In this document: in pieces, positions 1-5,226 of the stretch | Numbering within the stretch: the stretch's first letter is position 1 | How the letters are laid out: each line of letters begins with the position of its first letter | Assembly: GCA_023405705.1 (NCBI GenBank) | Contig: JAEXXR010000119.1 | Span: forward strand, 1-5,226 | Reading direction: 5' to 3' | From: Actinomycetes bacterium | Lineage (GTDB): Bacteria; Actinomycetota; Thermoleophilia; Solirubrobacterales; Solirubrobacteraceae | DNA: 5,226 bases | The notes under the pieces: generated by a model | Told to the model about the DNA's origin: nothing | Database searches by the model: none | Seen by the model: the letters and a program-made list of their open reading frames with translations, nothing else | Translations under genes and position numbers: made by a program

Positions 1-617
1 CCGCGCAGGTGGTGGAGGCGCACGCCCTTGCCGCCGCGCAGGGGACCCCACAGCTCCGCCGGCAGCGCCGCGTTCGGCGCGCCCTCGACGGCGCCGGCCT
101 CGTCGGCGAGCAGCGCGGTCCCGCTCAGCAGCGTGCCGAGCCGGCGCAGCAGCTCGGCCTCCGGCTCGGGCGCCGACAGCGCCTCCATCAGGTAGGTCTG
201 CATCGCCAGCGTCCGCTGGGCGCCGTGGTGCTCGCCGGGGGCCGTGCGGGCCGTGACGGCCTCGACGACCATCCGGAACGGGGTCGCGGCCGGCACCGCG
301 ATCAGCGGCATGCCGAGCTGGCGGCAGCTCTCGCGCACCGGGTCGGGCACCTCGGCGTGCACCAGCCCGAGCGAGAAGCCGATCGCGGCCGCGCGCGCCT
401 CGACCGTGCGCTCGACCAGCAGCCGCTGCACGTGCGCGCCGTGCCCCAGAGCCACGCCGGTCGTCAGCAGCAGCGCGCCGGAATCGAGCCACGGCCGCGG
501 GTCGGGCAGCTCGCAGACCTCGGCGCCGCTCAGCTCGACGCGCTCCGCCTCCTCGGTCATCTCCAGCGCGCGCAGGCCCAGCTCGCGCCGGGCGAGCAGC
601 TCCGCGAGCGTGATCAC
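1..617 (-). CDS. PucR-family transcriptional regulator, N-terminal part (cut by left window edge)
   Basis: Read on the minus strand from a GTG at 617-615, this frame stays open to the window edge (205 codons plus 2 nt). Residues about 2-122 match the purine catabolism regulator-like (PucR N-terminal) domain: an opening ITLAELLARRELGLRAL, then ELPDPRPWLDSGALLLTTG at 36-54, then GFSLGLVHAEVP at 80-91 and LGMPLIAVPAATPF at 101-114. The following stretch (about 130-205) resembles the linker and start of the middle region of such proteins. The family's C-terminal helix-turn-helix would lie beyond the edge, so DNA binding cannot be checked here. The GTG start is chosen because a GGAG lies 6 nt upstream, the domain begins at once, and an in-frame TGA sits 7 codons further upstream. 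The ATG at 631-629 is out of frame and stops after five codons. PucR proteins commonly control purine, ureide or amide catabolism genes. Transcription away from hyuA suggests that it regulates the operon and perhaps itself. Confidence 0.9.
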   Translation of the reverse strand, partial: MITLAELLARRELGLRALEMTEEAERVELSGAEVCELPDPRPWLDSGALLLTTGVALGHGAHVQRLLVERTVEARAAAIGFSLGLVHAEVPDPVRESCRQLGMPLIAVPAATPFRMVVEAVTARTAPGEHHGAQRTLAMQTYLMEALSAPEPEAELLRRLGTLLSGTALLADEAGAVEGAPNAALPAELWGPLRGGKGVRLHHLR

Positions 618-623
618 CGGCAG

Positions 624-627
624 CTCC
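624..627 (-). promoter_or_regulatory. Ribosome binding site of the pucR-type gene
   Basis: The minus strand reads GGAG here, with a 6-nt spacer before the GTG at 617. This supports GTG rather than the out-of-frame ATG at 631-629 as the start. Confidence 0.6.
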
Positions 628-667
628 GCATGCCCTCAGTCTTCCGCACCGGGCGACAGTCCACTAC

Positions 668-676
668 TCACGGTGA
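668..676. repeat. Short palindrome TCAC-G-GTGA, candidate operator
   Basis: A perfect inverted repeat of 4-bp arms around one central base. It is nested in a wider one: CAGTC at 657-661 and GACTG at 675-679 are also inverted copies. It lies within the spacer of the tentative minus-strand promoter, where a bound regulator could block transcription. Arms this short occur by chance, so the operator role is inference. Confidence 0.3.
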
Positions 677-698
677 CTGGAGGGTGAACGAAGGGTTT

Positions 699-709
699 GT
701 GTGAAACAC
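699..709. repeat. Short palindrome GTGT-GAA-ACAC, candidate operator
   Basis: A perfect inverted repeat with 4-bp arms and a 3-bp centre, about 95 nt upstream of the hyuA start. Its centre (704) is 32 bp from that of the palindrome at 668-676, close to three helical turns, so bound proteins would lie on about the same DNA face. The two palindromes are not copies of one sequence, which weakens the case for one shared regulator. Confidence 0.3.
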
Positions 710-780
710 GATCGCGCTTGCGGGCAGGCTCTCTCACATCGCCGGAGCGGCGCCTGGAGGAGGCGGCCGCACCACGACCC

Positions 781-787
781 GAGAGGA
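781..787 (+). promoter_or_regulatory. Possible ribosome binding site for hyuA (poor spacing)
   Basis: GAGAGGA is the nearest purine-rich stretch before the hyuA ATG at 802, but the 14-nt spacer is longer than usual. A stronger GGAGGAGG at 756-763 is further away still and has no suitable in-frame start just after it. Initiation at 802 therefore rests mainly on protein homology. Confidence 0.3.
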
Positions 788-801
788 CGTGTGAGCAGCG
801 C

Positions 802-2853
802 ATGGAGAGATCGACCAGCGGAACGGTCGTCGCCGTCGACGTCGGAGGCACCTTCACCGACGTCTGCGTGCTCGACCAGGGCAGCGGCGTCCTCGACGTC
901 GCGAAGGTGCCCTCGACGCCCGACCCGATCGACGGGGTCCTGAGAGGCGTCGCGCAGGCGGGCGTCGAGCTGAGCGAGGTCGCGCTCTTCTGCCACGGCA
1001 CGACCGTCGCGACCAACGCGCTGATCACGCGCCGGCTGCCGCCGGCCGCGATGGTCACCACCAAGGGCTTCCGGGACGTGATCGAGATCCGCCGCGGGAC
1101 CCGCGACGACCTGTGGGACGCCTACAAGGACAACGCCGCGCCCTACATCAGGCGCCGCGACCGGCTGGAGGTCGGCGAGCGCGTCGACCAGACCGGCGCC
1201 GTGATCGAGCCGCTCGACGAGGAGGCCGCGCGCGACGTCGCCCGCATCCTCGCGCGGCGCAGAGTCGAGGCGGTCGCCGTCTGCTTCGTCAACGCCTACG
1301 CCAACCCCGACCACGAGCAGCGGATGGCGGAGATCCTGCGCGAGGCGCTGCCCGACGCCGCGATCTCGACCTCCTCCGGCGTGCTGCCGGAGCTGTTCGA
1401 GCACGAGCGCTTCTCCACGACCGTCGCCAACGCGGTCCTCAGCCCGCTCGTCTCCGGCTACGTCAACGAGCTGGAGGACCGCCTCCAGGACGACGGCTAC
1501 GACGGCGACCTGCTGATCCTCCACTCCGGCGGCGGCGTGATGACGCCCGAGGCCGTCGACAAGCTCTCCGTCCGGCTCGCCGCCTCCGGCATCGCGGCCG
1601 GCGCGGTCGCCTGCCGCTACACCGCCGAGCTGTGCGGCTACCCGAACGCGATCGGGCTCGACATGGGCGGCACGAGCACCGACATCTCGCTCGTCCACGA
1701 CGGCGAGCTGCGCACCACGAACGAGTGGTTCGTCGAGTACGGCTACCCGATCTGCTTCCCCTCGATCGAGGTGTTGACGATCGGCGCCGGCGGCGGCTCG
1801 CTCGCCACGATCGACACCGCCGGCTCGCTGCGCAACGGCCCGCAGTCGGCCGGGTCGGTCCCCGGCCCGGCCTGTTACGGCGCCGGCGGCGAGGAGCCGA
1901 CGAACACCGACGCCAACCTCGTGCTCGGCCGCCTCGGCGCCCAGCTCGTCGGCGGCGGGATGACGCTCGACGCCAGCCGCGCCGAGGAGGCGATCCGCAC
2001 CCGCGTCGCCGAGCCGCTCGGGCTGCCGGTGCCGGAGGCGGCGCAGGCGATCATCGAGGTCGCCAACGCGAACATGGCAGACGCCGTCCGGCTGATCTCG
2101 CTCCAGCGCGGCTACGACCCGCGCGAGTTCGCGCTCGTCGTCTTCGGCGGCGCCGGCGCGCTGCACGGCGCGGCGCTGGCGAGAGAGCTGTCGATCCCGA
2201 CGGTCGTCGTGCCGCCGCGGCCCGGCGCCTGGTCGGCGCTCGGCTGCCTGATGGTCGACATCCGCCACGACCTCTCCGAGATGTTCCTGACGCCGGCCGA
2301 CGCCGCCGACCCGCAGGCACTGGAGGCGGCGTTCGCGAGGCTGGAGGCCGAGGGCCGCAGACTGCTGGAGGACGAGGGCGTGCCGGAGGAGCGGATCGCG
2401 CTGGAGCGCTCGATCGCGATGCGCTACCTCGGCCAGTGGCGCTCGATGGACGTCCCCGTCGAGCCGGGCGGCGACCTCGCCGCCGCCGTCGAGCGGTTCC
2501 ACGCCGAGCACGAGCGCGAGTTCTCCTACCGCCGCGACGACGCGCCGGTCGAGCTGTACCGCCTGCAGCTGACCGCGATCGGCCGCACCGACGAGGTCAG
2601 GCTGCCGCGCAACGACTCGGCGCCCGGCGCGTCGCTGCCGGCGCCCTCCGCGGTCCGGCCGGTCTGGTTCGACGGCGAGAGCGAGCCGCAGCAGACGCCG
2701 GTCTACGAGCGCGACCAGCTGCCGGCCGGCGTCCAGTTCGTGGGCCCGGCGGTGATCGACCAGCTCGACACGACGACCTTCGTCCCGCCCGGGGTGCTGG
2801 TCGAGATCGACGAGTGGCTGAACATCCGCATGCACATCACGGAGGGGAGCTAG
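802..2853 (+). CDS. hyuA: Hydantoinase/oxoprolinase family protein, subunit A (HyuA-type ATPase subunit)
   Basis: A 683-residue protein, normal length for HyuA. These proteins have an actin/ASKHA-like ATP-binding fold and pair with HyuB to activate and open cyclic amides (hydantoins, 5-oxoproline, lactams) at the cost of ATP; relatives are subunits of acetone-type carboxylases. Visible motifs, in order: phosphate-binding DVGGTFTD at 13-20, CHGTTVATNAL at 64-74, HSGGGVM at 241-247, a second DMGGTSTD at 287-294, GAGGGS at 328-333, GPACYG at 355-360, TDANLVLGRL at 369-378, FGGAGALHG at 448-456 and PPRPGAWSALG at 471-481. This gives an N-terminal Hydant_A_N domain (about 9-190), a central hydantoinase A domain (about 210-490) and a C-terminal domain to 683. 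All expected motifs are intact, so the gene looks functional. The ATG at 802 puts the first motif 13 residues in, as usual for the family; upstream in-frame TTG codons (697, 718) would add arginine-rich sequence unlike the family. No signal peptide or membrane segment is seen, so it should be cytoplasmic. Substrate is undetermined. Confidence 0.93.
   Translation: MERSTSGTVVAVDVGGTFTDVCVLDQGSGVLDVAKVPSTPDPIDGVLRGVAQAGVELSEVALFCHGTTVATNALITRRLPPAAMVTTKGFRDVIEIRRGTRDDLWDAYKDNAAPYIRRRDRLEVGERVDQTGAVIEPLDEEAARDVARILARRRVEAVAVCFVNAYANPDHEQRMAEILREALPDAAISTSSGVLPELFEHERFSTTVANAVLSPLVSGYVNELEDRLQDDGYDGDLLILHSGGGVMTPEAVDKLSVRLAASGIAAGAVACRYTAELCGYPNAIGLDMGGTSTDISLVHDGELRTTNEWFVEYGYPICFPSIEVLTIGAGGGSLATIDTAGSLRNGPQSAGSVPGPACYGAGGEEPTNTDANLVLGRLGAQLVGGGMTLDASRAEEAIRTRVAEPLGLPVPEAAQAIIEVANANMADAVRLISLQRGYDPREFALVVFGGAGALHGAALARELSIPTVVVPPRPGAWSALGCLMVDIRHDLSEMFLTPADAADPQALEAAFARLEAEGRRLLEDEGVPEERIALERSIAMRYLGQWRSMDVPVEPGGDLAAAVERFHAEHEREFSYRRDDAPVELYRLQLTAIGRTDEVRLPRNDSAPGASLPAPSAVRPVWFDGESEPQQTPVYERDQLPAGVQFVGPAVIDQLDTTTFVPPGVLVEIDEWLNIRMHITEGS
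2841..2849 (+). promoter_or_regulatory. Ribosome binding site of hyuB, inside the 3' end of hyuA
   Basis: GGAGGGGAG lies 7 nt before the hyuB ATG and overlaps the last sense codons of hyuA. With only 3 nt between stop and start, the two cistrons are probably translationally coupled, as suits two subunits made in equal amounts. Confidence 0.8.
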
Positions 2854-2856
2854 AGC

Positions 2857-4827
2857 ATGGCCCCGCAGACGCAGAGCAGCCTCGACCCGGTCACCTTCGA
2901 GGTCCTGAAGAACTCGTTCGTGACGCTCGTCGACGAGATGGCCGAGCAGATCCTCCGCACCTGCCACTCGTTCGTCATCTACGCCCGCGACTTCTCCTGC
3001 GCGCTGTGCGACGCGGAGGGCAACACGATCATGCAGGGGTCGCAGGACATCGCCGTCCACGTCGGCACGCTGCACCTGAAGGCGAAGGCGGTGCTGGAGG
3101 ACTTCGACGGCGACATCCACGAGGGCGACGTCTTCGCCGTCAACGACCCCTACCGCGGCGGCACGCACTTCTCCGACGTCTCGATCGTGCGGCCGATCTT
3201 CGTCGACGGCGAGCTGATCGCGATGGCGCAGGCCAACGGCCACTGGGCCGACATGGGCGGCGCGACCCCCGGCTCCTTCGACGTGACCGCGACCGACCAC
3301 TTCGGCGAGGGCGTCCGCATCCCGCCGGTGCGGATCGTCGACAGAGGCGTCGTGCGCCACGACGTGATCGGCCTCGTCGCGCACAACACGCGCGCGCCGG
3401 GCGACATCGTCGGCGACTGCCACGCGCAGGTCGAGGCGACGCGGATCGCCGAGCAGGAGGTCTTCCGCCTGATCGACAAGTACGGCACCGGCACCGTCAC
3501 GACCGCCTTCCAGGAGGTGCAGGACTACGTCGAGCGGCTGACGCGCGCCCGCATCGCCGCGCTGCCCGACGGCGTCTGGGAGACCGAGGACCACGTCGAC
3601 TCCGACCCCGCGCACGGCGAGGGCCTCGTCGCGATCCGCGTGAAGATGACGATCGACGGCGACGAGATCCGCTACGACCTGTCCGGCTCCGACCCCGCGA
3701 TCGCCTCGTTCCTCAACTCCGGCGCCGGCGTCGCCTTCTCCGGCGCGATCGCCTCCGCGAAGACGTTCCTGCCGGAGATCCCGCTCAACTCCGGCTTCTA
3801 CCGCGCGATCAAGGTCGACGTCGGGCCGGAGGGGACGGTCGTCAACGCCGGCTGGCCCAACGCCGTCACCGGCTGCGTCTCCGGCGCCTACGAGAAGATC
3901 ATGAACGCCGGCTTCGAGCTGTGGTCGCAGCTGATGCCGGAGCGGGCGATGGCCTGCTGCTTCAACCTCGAGTACCTGCTGATCGGCGGCCGCGACGGCC
4001 GCATCGACGATCGCCCGTACTTCATGTGGTACGACTGGATGGCCGGCGGCTGGGGCGGCCGCAACGGCAAGGACGGGCAGAACGCGACCTCGCCGGTCTT
4101 CGGCGTCGGCCTCGCCGTCCAGCCGCTGGAGGGCCAGGAGCGGCTGACGCCGGTCCTCACGACCGTCCACGAGATCATCCCCGACTCCGGCGGCCCCGGC
4201 CTCCACCGCGGCGGCTGCGGCGTGCGCAAGGGCGGCGAGCTGACCTCGGTCGAGAACAGCGTGATGTCGTACTGCTGCGACCGCTCGCGCTCGGTCGCGT
4301 GGGGGATCGCCGGCGGCCTGCCGTCGCTGCCGCACGGCGTCTGGCTCAACAGGGGGACCGACAGAGAGCGCTTCCTCGGCGCGAACTTCTCCAACGTCGG
4401 CGTCGAGCCGGGCGATCGCTTCGAGCGGCCGTCGGCCGGCGGCGGCGGCTTCGGCGATCCGCTCGACCGCGACCCCGCCGAGGTGCTGGAGGACGTGATC
4501 GACGGCTACGTCACGGTGGCGCGCGCGGCGCGCGACTACGGCGTCGTGGTCGAGGAGGTCGACGCGGAGGTCTGCGACTTCCGCGTCGACGAGGACGCGA
4601 CGCGCGCGCTGCGGGAGCGCCAGCGGGCCGAGCGTCCCGCCTGGCTGGAGGAGGACGCCGAGCAGGTCGCCGCGCGCTACCGCAACGGCGAGCTCGACGT
4701 GCTCGACCTCGTCCGCCACCACGGCGTGATCCTCGACTGGGGCAGCGGCGAGCTGCTGCCCCGCACCACCGAGCAGTACCGCGCGCTGCTGCGCCGTCGC
4801 AGCGCCGCGCACTGGGCGCCGGCGTAG
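2857..4827 (+). CDS. hyuB: Hydantoinase/oxoprolinase family protein, subunit B (HyuB-type), with C-terminal extension
   Basis: A 656-residue partner of HyuA. In this family the B subunit carries the metal-dependent site that acts on the cyclic amide activated by the A subunit. Family landmarks, in order: DPVTFEVLKNS at 10-20, RDFSCALCDAEG at 44-55, NDPYRGGTHFSDV at 96-108, GHWADMGG at 128-135, EGVRIPPVRIVD at 151-162, HNTRAPGDIVGDCHAQ at 176-191, DSGGPGLHRGGCGV at 443-456 and AGGGGFGDPLDRDP at 527-540. D45, H104, H129 and D132 are candidate metal or catalytic residues by position, an inference not checked against a structure. Many HyuB proteins end soon after the GGGGFGDP and YGVV segments (here at 561-564). 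This one continues with a charged linker and a tail, HHGVILDWGSGELLP at 621-635, making it longer than the roughly 500-600 residues usual for stand-alone HyuB. It contains 11 cysteines, including adjacent pairs at 367-368 and 473-474. No membrane segment or signal peptide is apparent. An alternative role is a carboxylase subunit of the acetone/acetophenone type; cyclic-amide hydrolysis is favoured by the PucR and NCS1 neighbours. Confidence 0.92.
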   Translation: MAPQTQSSLDPVTFEVLKNSFVTLVDEMAEQILRTCHSFVIYARDFSCALCDAEGNTIMQGSQDIAVHVGTLHLKAKAVLEDFDGDIHEGDVFAVNDPYRGGTHFSDVSIVRPIFVDGELIAMAQANGHWADMGGATPGSFDVTATDHFGEGVRIPPVRIVDRGVVRHDVIGLVAHNTRAPGDIVGDCHAQVEATRIAEQEVFRLIDKYGTGTVTTAFQEVQDYVERLTRARIAALPDGVWETEDHVDSDPAHGEGLVAIRVKMTIDGDEIRYDLSGSDPAIASFLNSGAGVAFSGAIASAKTFLPEIPLNSGFYRAIKVDVGPEGTVVNAGWPNAVTGCVSGAYEKIMNAGFELWSQLMPERAMACCFNLEYLLIGGRDGRIDDRPYFMWYDWMAGGWGGRNGKDGQNATSPVFGVGLAVQPLEGQERLTPVLTTVHEIIPDSGGPGLHRGGCGVRKGGELTSVENSVMSYCCDRSRSVAWGIAGGLPSLPHGVWLNRGTDRERFLGANFSNVGVEPGDRFERPSAGGGGFGDPLDRDPAEVLEDVIDGYVTVARAARDYGVVVEEVDAEVCDFRVDEDATRALRERQRAERPAWLEEDAEQVAARYRNGELDVLDLVRHHGVILDWGSGELLPRTTEQYRALLRRRSAAHWAPA

Positions 4828-4836
4828 CGCGCTCTC

Positions 4837-4864
4837 GCTCCGCCCCGCGCTCGCGGGGCGGAGC
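4837..4864 (+). terminator. Strong GC hairpin between hyuB and the permease gene (possible terminator or attenuator)
   Basis: A perfect 12-bp inverted repeat (arms 4837-4848 and 4853-4864) around the 4-nt loop GCTC, starting 10 nt after the hyuB stop. Only TT follows the stem, so it lacks the U-tract of a standard intrinsic terminator, though GC-rich actinobacteria often have U-poor ones. Because the permease RBS begins 14 nt further on and the gene order implies one operon, partial termination or 3'-end stabilisation of the hyuAB message is as likely as full termination. Confidence 0.55.
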
Positions 4865-4877
4865 TTCATCGACCCAT

Positions 4878-4884
4878 AGGAGAG
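4878..4884 (+). promoter_or_regulatory. Ribosome binding site of the NCS1 permease gene
   Basis: AGGAGAG, with AGGAG ending 6 nt before the ATG at 4889. It fixes that start in preference to the in-frame ATG at codon 40, which lies inside the conserved N-terminal segment. Confidence 0.75.
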
Positions 4885-4888
4885 ACAG

Positions 4889-5226
4889 ATGTCGTCGACA
4901 GTCGAGCTGCCGCGGCTCGAGACCTCGCGCAGGGATGACCCGCGCGTGGTCGCAGAGGCCGCGACGGAGGACTACTCGCTGCACGTCGTGCCGCGCTCCT
5001 GGCGCATGGATCGCGGGAAGCTGACGCTCGCCTGGTACGGCGTCGCGACCGCCTTCTTCTATCCCTACCTGGCCGCGTTCATCGCGCTCGCGTACGGGAC
5101 CGTCAACGCGCTGATCGGGATCGGCCTCTCGATCGTCGCGTACACGCTGATCAACCAGGTGATCCTGCGCGCCGCCTCGCGCAGCGGCCTGACCGTCGCG
5201 CTCTTCTCGCGGGCGCTGTTCGGCTA
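4889..5226 (+). CDS. NCS1-family permease (nucleobase:cation symporter-1), N-terminal part (cut by right window edge)
   Basis: The frame opens at ATG 4889 and runs off the window after 112 codons plus 2 nt. A hydrophilic N-terminus leads to EDYSLHVVPRSWR at 27-39, the kind of segment that precedes the first membrane helix in cytosine/purine/allantoin permeases of the NCS1 family. Two hydrophobic stretches, about 47-69 and 72-94, would be the first two transmembrane helices. SGLTVALFSRALFG at 99-112 matches the conserved segment after helix 2 in this family. Members import nucleobases, allantoin or hydantoins with Na+ or H+; the Microbacterium hydantoin transporter Mhp1 is one. Its position 61 nt downstream of hyuB on the same strand suggests that it imports the HyuAB substrate or a precursor of it. 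Which ligand it binds cannot be told, since most binding-site residues lie beyond the edge. Confidence 0.85.
   Translation, partial: MSSTVELPRLETSRRDDPRVVAEAATEDYSLHVVPRSWRMDRGKLTLAWYGVATAFFYPYLAAFIALAYGTVNALIGIGLSIVAYTLINQVILRAASRSGLTVALFSRALFG

Larger units (their letters stand above)
618..801. promoter_or_regulatory. Divergent intergenic region between the PucR-type gene and hyuA
   Basis: This 184-bp gap between two outward-facing genes must carry at least one promoter for each direction. It is visibly less GC-rich around 656-712 than the flanking genes. On the minus strand, TTCACC (688-683) and TAGTGG (666-661), 16 nt apart, form a weak candidate -35/-10 pair for the regulator gene, with the palindrome at 668-676 inside the spacer. 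I could not pick a convincing promoter for hyuA. GTGA/TCAC tetramers recur (plus strand at 673, 684, 701 and 791; reverse at 668 and 734). The presence of control elements is inferred from gene orientation; the individual hexamers are tentative. Confidence 0.55.

Noticed and set aside
9..704. Plus-strand open frames across the first 700 bases (including one at 244-687)
   Set aside because: They are antisense to the PucR-type gene, which shows a real domain. Their translations are Arg/Ala/Gln- or Ser-rich without motifs.
701..943. An 80-codon frame from GTG 701, possibly a leader peptide gene
   Set aside because: It has a passable RBS but overlaps hyuA by about 140 nt out of frame, and its composition (Arg, Ser, Pro, Ala) is that of a shadow frame.
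636..1064. A 142-codon minus-strand frame across the intergenic region and the hyuA start
   Set aside because: It is antisense to the DVGGTFTD and HGTT motif region of hyuA, with Ser/Thr/Arg-rich translation and no domain.
3888..4394. A 168-codon minus-strand frame inside hyuB (and a similar one at 3150-3500)
   Set aside because: Both are antisense to conserved HyuB segments and show no recognisable protein features.
664..4869. A 1401-codon open frame on the minus strand opposite hyuA and hyuB
   Set aside because: It lies antisense to two genes with intact family motifs. Its translation is dominated by Arg, Ala, Asp, Val and Gly with no recognisable domain. GC-biased codons on one strand suppress stops on the other, which explains its length.
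1113..5024. A 1303-codon plus-strand open frame overlapping hyuA, hyuB and the permease start
   Set aside because: It is out of frame with three recognisable genes, crosses the intergenic hairpin, and translates to arginine/alanine-rich low-complexity sequence typical of a GC shadow frame.
1..5226. Possible mobile element, CRISPR array, tRNA or phage content
   Set aside because: I saw no terminal inverted repeats, transposase motifs, regularly spaced repeats or tRNA-like cloverleaf. Coding density and composition are uniform, as in an ordinary chromosomal catabolic locus.

Overview
The window is GC-rich throughout, with codons ending mostly in G or C and long spurious open frames on both strands. 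This fits a high-GC actinobacterium. The occasional AGA/AGG arginine codons among CGC/CGG would suit a Thermoleophilia-type lineage, but I cannot fix the taxon from sequence alone.

The layout is a classic divergent catabolic locus. On the minus strand, 617 down to 1 encodes the N-terminal 205 residues of a PucR-type transcriptional regulator, cut by the left edge. A 184-bp divergent intergenic region (618-801) follows and holds two small palindromes. On the plus strand come hyuA (802-2853) and hyuB (2857-4827), the two subunits of an ATP-dependent hydantoinase/oxoprolinase-family enzyme. They are separated by only 3 nt, with hyuB's Shine-Dalgarno sequence inside the end of hyuA. After a 61-nt gap containing a perfect 12-bp GC hairpin, a third plus-strand gene starts at 4889. 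It encodes an NCS1-family (nucleobase:cation symporter-1) permease and is cut by the right edge after 112 codons.

Together these look like a uptake-and-ring-opening module. The permease would import a small cyclic nitrogen compound such as a hydantoin, purine- or pyrimidine-derived ring or other lactam. HyuA/HyuB would open it with ATP hydrolysis, and the PucR protein would switch the operon with substrate or nitrogen supply. The exact substrate cannot be read from the window. No carbamoylase, racemase, amidase or dehydrogenase lies inside it to narrow the choice.

I see no mobile element, CRISPR array, tRNA or rRNA, and no clear sign of an undescribed system. The points most worth a second look are HyuB's C-terminal extension, its variant motif in the central catalytic region, the palindromes in the divergent promoter region, and the intercistronic hairpin.
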